Of a stretch of DNA of 64,000 bases, positions 1 through 11,959 are shown piece by piece; positions within the stretch are counted from its first letter, which is position 1, and each line of letters begins with the position of its first letter. Source of the stretch: Geosiphon pyriformis (taxonomy: Eukaryota > Glomeromycota > Glomeromycetes > Archaeosporales > Geosiphonaceae); NCBI GenBank assembly GCA_016748015.1, contig JAAOMT010000577.1, positions 478,666 through 542,665 of the forward strand. The letters are read 5' to 3'. Position numbers and translations under genes: made by a program. A model generated the notes under the pieces. It saw nothing but the letters and a program-made list of their open reading frames with translations, made no database searches and was not told the origin of the DNA.

Positions 1-3000
1 ATAAAAAAATTAAGCTTAAACAACAGATTTAAATGTGATTATTTTATTAAAAAATAGTCTATTATTGATGATAAAAAGTCTTTCAAAATTAAAAATGTTT
101 TAAAATAATATAAAGTTAATAAATATTATTAACTACTTGTTAATAATCAAGAAAAAATATAAGAAATCCAAATATTATAAATCAAAAATAACCAAAAATA
201 TAGCTGTCAAAAAATAATTAAAAAACAAATAAAAAGTTTTAGTTTTAATAAAGAAAGCATAATAAGAAGTATTTTGAAATAGTCTTTTTAAAAAATAATT
301 CTGAACTATTTAGTAGTTAAAAAAAATTGGTTCTAAAATCAAATAAAATAAAACTTAGAATTAATAAAATTATAATAAGTTAAATAAAAAAGTAAAAAGT
401 ACTTGTAATACTGTTTAATTTGTACTTTTACCAGTATATACTATTAAGTTATATAAAAGAATATATTTTTTTTGGTATAATAAGTAAGATTTGAATAAAT
501 AAATTGGTTCTAATTATTAATAATCTGTCTAATAATAAAGTTATTAATTTGTTTAAAATATTAAATAAACTTTGAAAACATTATAATAACATAGTAATAA
601 AATGTTTTTTGAATCTATTAAATTTTTGTTTAACTTTTGGCAATATTTTAGTTTTTTGAAAAAGAGTATAAGTTTTAATGATTTTCAAGCTTTATAATTG
701 AAATAGTATTTTTACAAATATACAGCTTATTGTATTTATTGAGATAGCTAAAAAAATTTTTAACAAAATTTTTTTAAATTGTATTTTTTTGCTTATAGTA
801 AATATAATGTTTTTTAAAATTCCAATTTTTTGGTTTTGAAAGGTACTTTAACCCAATTTTCTGTATTTGCTATTGGTTTAATAATAAAAAATGCTTTGAA
901 AAAAAGCCAAGAGTTTTAATTAGTTCTGTAGAATATGTCCAAAACATATAATTTAGTTAATTAATATTATTTAAAAGCTAGTTTAAAGTATATTAAAATA
1001 TATAATAAGTTTATTAAGTTTTTTAAAAATATACACATAAACAAAATCAACAAAGTAATAATTAATTTTGGTTTTTTAGATAATCACAAAGTATAAGATA
1101 GTTTTAACTAAAGTAAAATATTTTCTTTGTTTTTTCGGAAAATTTTTATTATCTATTATTATGTAAAATAAAGAAACATAAATATTTAAGTAAATATAAA
1201 ATTAACACTAATTTTGTGACAAAAATGAGTAAAGTAGAAATCAATAGAAAAAAATTTTTTTTTTGTAATTGGTATTTTTATTGATAATACAATTTAGATA
1301 AAAAACAATTAGACTTTAACACAATATATTTTGGATATTATTAGTAAGTTTTTTAAGATTAATAATATTTTTATTAATAATAACAAGACAATAGTAATTT
1401 TTATTAATTAAAAAATTGTAAATACTTCTTTGTATATTAGTAATTAGTCTATTTTTATTGCCAAGTATAGTGAATTTTATAGGTACTTGGAATTTTTTGT
1501 CAACAGAAAATATATTTAAGTCAAGTTTTGTTAAGACATATTTAGATGTTAAGTTTTTTTTTAATTTTGGTTTTTAGAAAAATATTGTTAAATAAACAGT
1601 TTTTTATTTGGTCTTAGCAATTTTTTAACTTATAGTAAATTATTAAACATAATTCAATTTTATATTTAAAAATATATATTAGAAATGAAATATTATAATT
1701 AAAAAAAAGTTTAGATTTAAAACCAATTTGCTCAAAGATTTTTTTAATCAAACTTTATACTATTTATTTCTGTATAAATTAAAGTTTTTTAAACAGATAC
1801 AAACAGAAAACAAAGTAGTTTTAGTAGTTTAGTTCTTTAATACAACTGAAATTTTTGGCCAATTATTTAAATACTATTTTTTGGATTTGCAAGTTTTAGA
1901 ATAGATACTTATAAACTTACTACAGTACTTAATTAAGTTAAAGTTAGTCCTGTAAATAATTATTTGGTAAAAATTGAAAAATTTTTTTTAAATAATCAGA
2001 TTTTTTAATTAACAACTTATTTAGCATATTTTATGGTTTTTATTACTTTTTAATATCCAAAATTTTGGAATATTTTTATTATTTTAAGATAGTCTACTCT
2101 TTAAAATATTTTAATTTTGTTTTTAGAAACAAGTTATTAAATAAACACAAATTAGTTGTAAATTAAAAGACTTTTTATTATTAAAAAAAATTAAGTTTTA
2201 AAAACTTAATACTATTGTAACTTAAAAAAAACTTCAGTTTTTATAAATAATTTCTTACTAAACTTAATAAGATTATTCTTATTTTTGGTTGGTTAAATTT
2301 TTTGAATATTTGAAAATATTTGCATAGATTGTAAACAGATATTTTTAATATTTATACTAATAATTCTTTGAAATATTTAAGTACTGTAAAAGTAGTTAGT
2401 AAAATAATAATTTATTTTTTTGATAGTAAAATAAATATAGATATAAAAATACATGGACTGTTGTTTTTAATGATATTAAAATTACAGATGATTATCTTAG
2501 CATTAAAATGTATTCTTTTTTTTTGCTTAATAATTTTGCATATAAACAGTCAAACTATTATAAATATATATGTTTTAGAGTTTAAGTTTATCTGTTTGAT
2601 TTTTAAAACAAGTATTAAATAAAGAGATATTATATAACTAATTTAGTTAAATTGAAAAATATTTTTGTTAAATAGGTAAAAATTAAAAGTTATTTAAAGA
2701 ATACAAACAATAATTAAGCTGATATTTTTGTATATAATACTATACAGTTTTGTGTTATTTTTTTGCAGAAATTTGCAAGAGATTTATTGTGGCTAATAGT
2801 TAAATTATATTAAAAAATACTTATTACTTTGTTTATAATATTTATTAGACTATATACTGAATTAATATGATTGTAGTTTAATATTTAAACTTTTACATAT
2901 TTTTAAAGTTTATTAACAAAACTTTAGCTGTTTTTGGCATATATTTGATAAAAGCAGTCTATAAAAGATTATTAATTATAATTAAAAAAAAACTTTATAA

Positions 3001-3640
3001 TAAAAGTTATTTAAATGCTTTGTTCTTAATATGTAGTAATATTAAACTATTTAATTATGTTTTTATGTATTCAAGAAATATTTTTATTTGTTCTAAAATT
3101 CTGCTGAATCATATTAATTTGTAAAAGTTTTTAATAAGACCTTATTCTCTATTATTATTCTTGGTATTGTATATTTTTTCTTTGAAAATTTTGTGTAAAA
3201 ACTTTGTTTTTAAGAATTGAACTAATAAGGCAGTATTAATTTTTGGTAATAAAAAGAAAACTGTTTTAGTAGTAGTTGATTTTATTTATTATTTAGTCGA
3301 AAAGTATTGTAGTAAATTATAGTTGTTTAGATCAAAATTCAAAACAAATATAGAGAAAAATGATCTAATTGATAATATAAATATAATAACTGTTGGTTTT
3401 AAAATTTGTTTAATGTTTTGCTAATTAAAGTTGCTTATTTGCTTAATATTATTAAGTCTTTTACTGTAAGTTTTAAATTATATAGTTTGTTCATTTTTTT
3501 TTAAGTATTGTTAATAGTATATAGATTTATATAAGTACATAATATTGTTTTGATTGGTTCAAGTAGCTAATCACATATAGTAAACATGTGAATCATATTT
3601 AGTTAAATTTACTTGGTTTGTTTCTGTATATTAAATAGTG
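1..3640 (+). mobile_element. Ghost LINE: decayed 3' half of ORF2 and 3' UTR
   Basis: No open frame survives, but the nucleotide sequence follows the ORF2 of the LINE copies further right in order. The stretch near 525-600 follows the RT block DNKAxGLSGIxNELWKH of copy 4. The stretch near 850-905 follows the TTTQSPIFAI segment. The stretch near 2340-2390 follows the RNase H block VYTDGFLKN. Positions 3420-3530 follow the ORF2 C-terminus. Positions 3541-3605 are a near match to the conserved LINE 3' UTR. Spacing between these anchors (about 3.1 kb from RT block to 3' end) agrees with copy 2. Differences are overwhelmingly C-to-T and G-to-A, leaving almost pure A+T. The element is cut at its 5' side by the window edge. 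Short open frames inside it are chance products. Confidence 0.75.
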
Positions 3641-4241
3641 GTTAAATTGTACTTATTAAACATAAAAATAAAAAATTAATTAATTTTGTTATTTTGTTAT
3701 TTTACTATTTAAATAATATTATATACAAAAAAAAGTTTTTAAAGTTAACATAATTTATAAAATAAATTTGATTATACCAAAAATAACAAATTTAATAATA
3801 TTAAATAAAGAAAAAAATTGCAATTTTTTAATTATTTAAGTTTAATTAATAATATAAATTTTTTTTTACATTTTTAATTAGTAATATATATAATAAATTA
3901 GCCAGAATATATTTTATTTAAAATATAATATTGTTTTAACTAATTTAGATAACTGGTTACATACAAACAAAACATAATCAAATTTTGTTTTTTAAAAAAT
4001 TGTTAATATTAATATTTTAAACTTACAATATTATTACAAATTAAAATAAGCATTACATATTTTTTATACAAAAAATAATGTATTATTTAAAAAATCTGAA
4101 ATAAAAAATACAGTCATTAACAGCTAAAAAAATAAAAGACTTTTTTAATTCCAAAAATATAAAAAAACAAAAAATTAAGACAAATAATAAAACTTGTATA
4201 ACATAATTGTACATCAGTACATTTAATATGTGTTTAAAAAT
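3641..4241. other. AT-rich spacer, no gene seen
   Basis: About 600 bases of A/T runs between the LINE ghost and the stop codon of the kinase gene. It must contain the 3' UTR and polyadenylation site of the minus-strand gene, but I see no signal good enough to place them. Confidence 0.5.
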
Positions 4242-6162
4242 CTAAGCTTGTATTATAGATAATTGCTCCTCTGGCAAATTAAACCATTCATCTTTTAGAG
4301 CATCATTTGCAGTCGGTCGACTATTAGAATTTTTGTTCATCAATTTTTCCCTAAACTGTTGAGCGGATGAAGAAAGTGAAATATGGTTGTAAATTCTAGT
4401 ATGTTTGAAAAGATTTCCAACCATCCATATATCGCCTGCAGTGCTACAAAAGTCTTCCCCCGATTTATATTCTGGAGCTCCAATAGCCAATGAATCTCTT
4501 TGTAAAGTAAATAGCAACAATTAGCAAACATGTCTAACCGTAAGTCGAAATTCTTTTATCACTGTACCTTGAAGCTCCTAAGGGAGCAGCTTCTTCAAAG
4601 TCAATTAACATCCAACTATCATTCGGGAGTCTTAAAACATTATCCCAGCGAATATCCCGATGGACGACGTTCATCTTATGAAGTTTTTCTAGCGTTACAA
4701 GTACATGCCGTATAGCATCTCGCAGCTCGCGTTCACATTTAGGAAATATCGTAAAGCCAACCGGAGCCAAATGTACTATCACTGAGTCACTTGTACGGGA
4801 ATACTTAAGAACCTTGATTGGTCCTAAGCCTGGAAGCGTATTTTGGTAAAAATTTTTATGGAAACCTAGATCAATAATGCTTGGTTTGTCTATTTTTTTA
4901 ATGATCTTGTCGGGGAATATTGTAACAACACAATGTGACCGTTGGATATCATCGTATAGCCTCAATATTGGAGCTGTGATGTACTGATCTCGACACAAAG
5001 TCCGAAGAATCCGAAAAAAATTGATTGTGTACTGAAGCACTTGATAATTGTATACTCGGATTAGACCGTCAAGGATCAGAGATTCGCCAATTGTCTCACG
5101 TCTTGGTGTCAAGCCCGTTGTATCATCCACGTAGTAATAGTAAAATTGCAAATGTGTACCTCCCACTGCAAGGGCTAGAACAAATGGTAAGTTACCAAAG
5201 GCAAGTGGATTCCAAAATTGAAAATAATCATTCAGTTGTTCTGCTGCGTTTAATATGTTTTCCTTAATATCTTTTTCTTCACCAATCATTACAAGCAAGT
5301 CGTTGCAATAAACTGTGATATCTGGCCGAACGCTCTTATCTGTGATGGTACTCGTATCATTTATTTTTCCATTACGTTTCCAGCGTAGTGATGGAGTTGC
5401 GAAACATTGGCCTAAAAGTGTAATCATGTCCAAAATGTGATTATTGATACCATCTGCGGTTCGTTGTTCTTGCCGAGGACTTTCGGTAAAGGACTTGCTG
5501 AAAATGGTAGTGACGATTGCTAACAATCTAGGAACATTGTAGAGAGGATCTGAATCTATAGGTACAAGATAATTCCCATAGTCCCGGCAAAGATGGGATA
5601 TAGCTGGCAATTTTTGAAGTAACGCTGAGGTAAAACAGTGTTCAAGATTGCTGCGTGTGATTGGTTCATCGAAGGGAGGACAGAGAAGTTGTAGAAATGA
5701 TAAGGTGTTGTCAGGCATGTCAAGTCTAGCACGCTTCGCAAGGTGTTCTAGAATAACCATAGAAAATAGAAAGTAATAAGCGTTATACACCAAATATTCT
5801 CTTAGATATGGATATTCCTTCCATAAAACGCATATGATTACAAAATGAATGAATAGTAATATAGATTGTATGGATGGAAAAGTGGAATTTACAAATTTGT
5901 TACCTGTATCATCTATTGCTGCACGTAGTTTTTCTGCCCATTTTCGCAACTCCTCCTTCCACTCGTTCTTTTCTACCTTTAAATCATTTGCTTCTTCTTC
6001 CAACTCTTCCTTTTCTTCTGTCCACTTCTTCCTTTGGTTTTCGTCTACATCCTCCTTCTCTCTCAGATTCTTCTTCAACTCTTCTAATCTATATAGCTTC
6101 TCCACGCATCTCCCATACTGGGTCTTAGCATATTCTAATTCACGTTTAATATCTTCAGACAT
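4242..6162 (-). CDS. Crinkler-like protein: coiled coil, PD-(D/E)XK nuclease and protein kinase
   Basis: Two exons, 6162-4568 and 4497-4242, give 616 residues. Residues 1-80 are charged and heptad-like (coiled coil). Residues 275-345 look like a PD-(D/E)XK restriction-nuclease fold: P280-D281, then E295-E-K297 in GEEK. The kinase C-lobe follows: H501-R-D503 with N508 (HRDIRWDN), D521-F-E in place of DFG, GAPEY and DIW after the splice, and a final RPTA...EWF segment. A glycine-rich loop and the usual N-lobe lysine are not obvious, so activity is uncertain. Nuclease plus kinase fusions of this kind are known in the Crinkler (CRN) effector and conflict-protein families of fungi and oomycetes. 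A role in the nucleus or host cell is inference. CpG is plentiful, unlike the surroundings, and no stop breaks the frame, so it looks functional. The start is the first ATG of the long frame. A hydrophobic stretch at residues 95-113 may be intron read-through: an alternative in-frame intron of 105 bp (5903-5799, GT-AG) would remove it. Confidence 0.8.
4498..4567 (-). other. Intron of the Crinkler-like gene (70 bp, GT-AG)
   Basis: On the minus strand the donor reads CAAG|GTACAG and the acceptor TTACAAAG|AGATTC. Removing 70 bp joins GAS to R and DSLAIGAPEYK in frame and avoids the stop that otherwise ends the long frame right after the DFE motif. The downstream exon supplies the APE, DIW and RPTA kinase segments, which makes the splice convincing. 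Confidence 0.85.
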
Positions 6163-6320
6163 GGTGTTTTGTGTGTTTGTTATGGTTTGGGAAGATATGG
6201 CCTAATATATGTTTTGTTCATGTCAATGACATTTCAGATCTTTGTATAAATTTACTATTTAGGTAATAAACCCGCCTTTGTTAAATTTCAAGAGTTTTTA
6301 CTCTATAATATAATTGTTTT
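6163..6320 (-). promoter_or_regulatory. Probable 5' region of the Crinkler-like gene
   Basis: Immediately upstream of the ATG the sequence is more mixed in base composition than the following AT desert, with an A/C-rich leader next to the start. This is where a 5' UTR and core promoter would lie. No TATA box or factor site can be assigned with confidence. Confidence 0.3.
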
Positions 6321-7544
6321 TTTAATAATTATTGTATTATGCAATATTCATTAAATTATTATTTTTTATTAAATTAAGATTATTATTGTTTTATATATTT
6401 TAATATTGAATAAAATTCGTTTTATTATTTTAAAATAAAAATAATTGTAAGTTTTAAAATTAGAAAAAATTAAACCAGTATTAAATATATTTTTATTATT
6501 ATTTTGCATATATATATGTAACTTTATATTAAATTTAAACTTATTAAATAAGTTTATATATTTAATTTATAAATAAAACAAATTTAATAATGTTATTTTT
6601 AATTAAATACAATTTAATTAAAACTTAAAATATGTAATAAAAATATTACTTACACATTTTTTATATATAACTAATAATTCAAACTTATATTAAGCAATAT
6701 AAATTAAAAAAACTATTTGTTTTTATTTTATTTAAGTATTTAATATTTTTTATTTAAATGCTTATTTAATTTTTTATTTTAAACATATTTATATTTAAGT
6801 TTAATAACTTTTATATTAATACTTTATATTTTTTACAAAATTATTAATTTATTATTTTTATTATTTAAAAGATATATATTATAGTTTTGTGAATTTTCAA
6901 ACAACAAAATAATAATAATACTACTTTTAATTTAAAAAAATTTTGGTATTTATTTTTAATAATCAATAAAAAAATAATTTAAATTTTTAAAAAACTAATA
7001 AATTTAACTATAAATTTATTAAACAAGTCAATTTTTGTAAGTAAAATTTTAAAAACTTTATTATTAATTCTAAAAATAAGTAAATAAAACATAAAATAAT
7101 AATAACAATATTATTTTATTACTAATAATAAACAATTTATTATTTTTTTAAATTCTTTAGAAAATTAAACAATTATAATTTTAAAATTAATTATTTATAT
7201 TAATTTTTACAAATTTAATTTACTGTTTTAAATAAATTTTTTTATTAGTTTGATTTTTTTTAATAATCTTTTTTTTGTTATCTATTTACTCAAATTTATA
7301 ATAAAAAAGTAGTTTTTTTAAAAATTTTTTTTTATTATATAAATAATTATTTATATTTAATACAATAATCAAAAAAATATTGTTTAAAACACAACAAAAA
7401 TAATTTAAATTTTATTAAACTTAATTTTTTGTTTTTCTGTTTAATTTGTATTTTATTAAAAATTAATATAATAAATAATTTTAAAATTTTTAAAACTTGT
7501 TTTTAAATAAATATTTAATTAAAATTTATATTGTTTATAATATT
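6321..7544. other. AT desert, no recognisable gene
   Basis: About 1.2 kb of nearly pure A/T with oligo-A and oligo-T runs. I could not align any part of it to the LINE or LTR elements of the window. It may be an even older repeat remnant, but that is not shown by the sequence. Confidence 0.5.
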
Positions 7545-8580
7545 TTTTTTAATTAAATTTATTAACTTTTTTCTTTTATTTATTCTAATAATCATTAAAA
7601 AATCTTAATTTTAATAAACAAGTTTTTAGTTGTTATTATATACCATTTAATTTAATAAATCAAAACTATTTTTATTTAATTACAAAACTATTATTGGTTT
7701 TAATATTGCTATTATAAAGAAATTTACCAGAAACTTTGGTTTTAATATTGTTAATAAGAATGTTTTTTCTAAGAAAAAGAGAAAATATAATGTTTTGGAA
7801 AATAATATTGTTAAAAAAGAGTTGTTTGTCAAGAAAATAATTGATTGTTTTTAGGATTTTAAGACTAATAATACTATTAAATTCAATAATATTAATAAAA
7901 AAAAGAATTTTTAGTGGAAAAAACCAGTATAAATTACAATAAAAAAAAATATTTTGTTTAAAAAAATCTAAACCAGACATCTAAAGAACTTAGATTGATA
8001 ACTAAAAAGACATTAAATATATCTTTAAAAAAGATTAAGTTTATAAGTAAAGATGCTATAATAAAAAAATCTTCTTAAAAAAAGTTAAAAATAATCAAAA
8101 ATTTGTTTTCTAAAATCAATAATTTTAAAGAAATTTCTACTTTTTCAAAATTTGTTAAGATTATTTATATATCATTTACTTCTAAATTAAACTTAACATG
8201 AACAATAAAAAAGACAAAAACTATAAATATCTTAGTAAATAACAATCTTAGAAAATTTGTTAGATGTTCAGATTAAATTGTAATAGTTAAAAAATACCAA
8301 TTAGAACATTAACTAAAACTATGTATACTGTACTATCTGAATTTGAGATAATTGTATTAATTAAAATACAATTAATAAAAATATAATGGAAGATTATAAT
8401 TGAATTTAAACAATCTAATTATGTTAATTTAATTATAACAAAATAGTTTATTCTAATTAGAAAAGATTTTATAAGAATTGCTAAAGCTAATATTAACAAA
8501 AAAACATAAAATACAAAAAACTATAATAAAATACTGCTTTATATATTGTTATTATGGATAAACTTAATAGTATATAATAA
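7545..8580 (+). mobile_element. Ghost LINE: decayed 5' part and ORF1
   Basis: Positions 7640-7800 follow the start of copy 2 ORF1 (44730-44890) base by base with transitions. Positions 8100-8200 follow the conserved block PSKF...IIRVSFTSE found after the G run in copies 1-3. Positions 8210-8500 follow the first RRM-like domain and the GKD...VAKA segment, and 8520-8560 the LLYTLP block. The match stops near 8575, close to the start of LTR element A. The open frame seen on the opposite strand here (7672-7980) is a by-product of AT richness. Confidence 0.7.
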
Positions 8581-8651
8581 TAATGTTTGGTGCTTAAAAT
8601 TTGGATTTCTAAGAGCTTTTAATAGTTTTCTTTTAATAAGCTTATTTGAAG

Positions 8652-9627
8652 TGTTAATGTTATTAGTCTTTGAAAATTTTTCTAATTAATATAAATTTAC
8701 CTGTGAAATTCTTTAATTATAAGGCACAAAGAGATGGTTTCATGATATTGCAACTTTTTGTATATGAGCTATTTTCTCCAAACTAATTGAGTACAGTCAC
8801 TAAGATCTGGTAGTATTTTTTTGCTCTTTTAATAAGCTAACAAGATAATATTAATATCCAATCTTAGAAAAAGCTTCTCTTTTTTACCAGACTATTACAA
8901 AGTTTATTCTCAAATAGTCAATTTTCTTATATTATCACTCTATAAGAGAAAATAAAAGAAAAAAAAATCAAAAAAAATCAAAAAAAGATAAAAAAAAAGA
9001 TAAAAAAATAAATTAATATTGTCAATCACCATAATCAAAAATAATTGATCCAAGTTGTAATAGTTTAATACTGTTTTATGCTAAAAGCATCTGGCCAGGA
9101 ATAAAAGTAAGAACAAGATTAATTTAGCTATAATATATAAAATATAAGAATTATACAAATGGGAATTTTAAGTTTTGTTAATATTTTTTTTTATTTCTAT
9201 GATATAAAATATAAAATATAACAAGAGATATATAACAAATATAGGTAGAAAAAAGTTGATTTTTGTCTATCTGTCTGTTTTTTTATCTTTTACAACTACT
9301 TTTTTTTATATATTTTTTTTAATTCTATAAGACTGTTTTTAATTGTTTTATTATTGCTAATTATTGTTTACTATTTCTGTTTTTGCTTTGTTTTTCTACA
9401 TTATTACTAGTTATTTTCATTATTTGTTTACTATTTTTGTTATTGCTTTATTTCTTTATGTTATTACTAGTTATTCTTATTATTTTGTGTTATATTACAT
9501 TATTGTATCTTGTATTGTGTTATTTTAAGTTATTATATTATTCTGTGTTCTTTTGTATTATTCTGTGTTATTATATTTTTGATCATATTTCTTTATAACT
9601 TAAATTGGTTTTTTTATTTAGGTAATA
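8652..9627 (-). repeat. Left LTR of element A (its 3' LTR)
   Basis: Read on the minus strand, a purine tract ending at 9628 is followed by TATTACC, the same start as the LTRs of elements B and C (TATTAC, from an original TGTTAC). The other end is set at a TGTTA on the plus strand at 8652, giving 976 bp, close to the 901-1001 bp of the B and C LTRs. The interior is not clearly alignable to B or C and includes a T/A-rich low-complexity run at 9250-9600. The outer boundary is therefore tentative. Confidence 0.45.
8900..9620. repeat. Low-complexity A-rich then TTATT-rich tracts
   Basis: Positions 8940-9020 are A-rich with repeated AAAAATC and AAAGAT units. Positions 9280-9600 are built from loosely repeated TTATTACTAGTTATT- and TTGTTATTG-like units. 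The plus-strand open frame at 9383-9598 (all Leu, Phe, Ile, Tyr) is a product of this composition. Confidence 0.55.
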
Positions 9628-9639
9628 TTTTTTCTTTCT

Positions 9640-10320
9640 TTTAAAATTAAGCTTTTGTAAAATTGTATATATCTGTAATAGTTGTATTTTTTATGTAGTA
9701 TTAGATTATTGCATTAAATATTGTTTTTTGTAAGTTTTTAAACTGTGTATTTGTTATTCATTCTATATTGTTGACTGTAATAGTTTCTAGAAAGCTGTCT
9801 AATAATACAGTTGAATAGTATTTAAATATTGTATATAATTGGTATGCTGCTTTATAATGTAGTATTAAGTTGTTTCTTCTTATAAATATTTCTACTTGTT
9901 TGAAAGCTTTTTTGTTAATTGTTTATTAGTTAAGGTTTTTGTATAGTGTTCTCAATTTTATTTGTTTACCAATCTTATAGAATTAGTAGACTAGTAAAAG
10001 TTTTTTTTTCTATACTCTGGAGTTTTTAGGTATTTATTTTTCTGTTACTGGTTTCAATACTGGTCTGCTAAAAGCTTTTTTAATTTATTTGAGCTTTGTC
10101 CAACATATATTTCTTTTTTTTTTGTGTGTTTTAATTATTCATAGAAATAGAAATATTCAGTTTTAGTTGAGTTTTTGTTCACTCTTTTCCTACTTTTGTC
10201 TCTGTATTGTATCTCTTTTTTATTAATTATAATTTCTATTTGGGTTGTGAATTGTTGATTTGCTTCAAATAGTTGTTTTGAGAGTTTTAAAATTTGATTT
10301 AAGAGATTTATGTTAAAAGT
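9640..10320 (-). pseudogene. Extra open frame downstream of integrase in element A
   Basis: Broken by stops, but clearly homologous to the frame at 23736-24340 in element B. Both begin with a QLFxAxNQQxxxxIEIxIN segment and later share a block like IFxYYSxxLLxSxxETI. It sits where an envelope or accessory gene would be, between integrase and the polypurine tract. No signal peptide, membrane segment or known domain is visible. I do not recognise it. Conservation in two elements of different age argues that it was coding. Confidence 0.55.
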
Positions 10321-10479
10321 TTTGTTGTTTTTTTTACTGTTTTGGCTGTTATATATACTTAAATTTTTTAATTAAATAATCATATATCAATTATGTTTTG
10401 ATAATAATAATTGGTTTCAGATCTCATAATATATTATCTGAATTGATTAATGGAATTTGTGTTCTTAGTTAAGATATAA

Positions 10480-11560
10480 ATGACAATATCTCTTGTTTTA
10501 TATAATAAATTTTTAACTGATTTCTATGCATTACTTTTTTTAAAATTTCGTTTTCCAATCTTAATTTGTAAGTTTTATTGCCTAAAACTTTGTGTGTATG
10601 AAATAGACCATCCCATTTTGGGTCAAATTTTTCATTTCACTGTTTCTTAGTTTTTATACAATGTAACAGTACTTGGTCTTCAATCTTAAATTCAATTAGT
10701 TGGTCCGATAGGTGATTATTATGTTTTTTTTTGGTTGTTTTTGTGCTTTGCTAATATTGTTAGCTGCTGTTCTACAATTGTTTTCCAATGTTTCTATAAG
10801 ATAGTATGTTTTTTGGTGTAAAGTGGTTTCAAAATTCTCCTTAGTAATTGTTTCTGTTAAGAAAGAAGATATTTTTTGTTTAATAGGTAAGATAGCTTTT
10901 CTTTTGTAAATTAGTTTAAATAGTATGAACTGGATAGTATTTTGCTTTAATGTTTGGTATGCAAATAATATAGAAGGTATAAATAAGTCTTATTTTTGTG
11001 TATTTTTGTAACTTATTTTTGCTAATGCTTTATATAGTGTTTGGTTAAATCATTTTACTAATCTATTTGTTTATAGGTGATATGATGACAATAAGAGTTG
11101 TTTTATTCCAAACTATTGGCTTAGTTTGGTTAACATACTATTGATAAAATACATTTCTTGGTCGGATAACAATTTTTTTGAACATTTATAGTGGCAAATT
11201 AAATCTTGGTATACAAACTTGGCTATTGTTTTAGCATCAGCTATTTGGATTGCTCTGGCTTTTGGCCATTTGGTAAGGTAGTTTACAGTTACAACTATAT
11301 AACAATTTCTTTTGAATGTAATTAAAAGAAGACCAACCAAATCAATTTTTATTCTATTAAATAGATTTTCAACTGAAATGGGTCAAAGTGGTTCCATTGT
11401 TCTGGTTCCTTCTCTTTGTTGGCATAAGTCACAATTGAGAATATATTCAAAAATGTCTTTATATATTATTGGCCAATAGTATAAATTTGTGGTTTTCTTT
11501 AGAGTAGTGTCTTTATTAAAATGTTCTGCAGTTGGATCAAAGTACATGCTGTGTAAAACA
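10480..11560 (-). pseudogene. Integrase of element A (broken)
   Basis: The catalytic core is seen at 11113-11340, with NYLTKWPKARAI (usual form DYLTKWP, Asp lost to Asn by G-to-A) and LSDQ followed by the FIN segment. The C-terminal part at 10480-10680 carries the gypsy-type segment KWDGLF...VLGNKTYKLR. The N-terminal zinc region lies around 11380-11480. Integrase joins the cDNA to chromosomal DNA. The Asp-to-Asn change removes a core metal ligand, in addition to the stops. Confidence 0.8.
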
Positions 11561-11959
11561 GTTTTATTTTCATTGTATTTTATAACTTGTTGTAAAGTAA
11601 TATGATTTTAACATTCTCAACAGTATAGTTGGTTGTTTTGAATAAAGTAATTATGAGTTTGTTTTTATATACTACTTTGTTTCTGTTGAAATATAGCTTC
11701 TTGAACTGAAGATTTGATAAATATTGGTGTAATTGTTAATAGGTGGTTGTATCTATAGATTCAAAATTAAATTTGTATTATTCTTAACAAACTGTTAGCA
11801 TTGGTATTTTTGGATTCTTTCTTATAATGAATTTTGTATGAGAATTGTTACAAATAAATACTTTATTGTGCATATCTTTTTTCCAGTTATGGTTTACTGA
11901 GTAACCAAATAAATTTCTTATAATTAGTATATAGGTCAAATAATTGGTAAAGAGAGTGT

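Noticed and set aside
2368-2622. 84-codon plus-strand open frame
   Set aside because: It lies in the RNase H region of a LINE ghost, is made of Ile, Leu, Phe and Lys, and is not the frame of the ghost protein; a composition product.
5849-6205. Plus-strand Ser/Phe-rich frame opposite the start of the kinase gene
   Set aside because: It is the antisense of the coiled-coil codons (Glu/Lys read backwards as Ser/Phe); the minus strand has the domains and intron.
7672-7980. 102-codon minus-strand open frame
   Set aside because: The plus strand here aligns to LINE ORF1; the minus frame is AT-driven and has no homologue in the window.
9383-9598. Hydrophobic 71-residue frame that could pass for a membrane protein
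   Set aside because: The DNA is a TTATT-type low-complexity tract inside the LTR of element A; the residues follow from the repeat.
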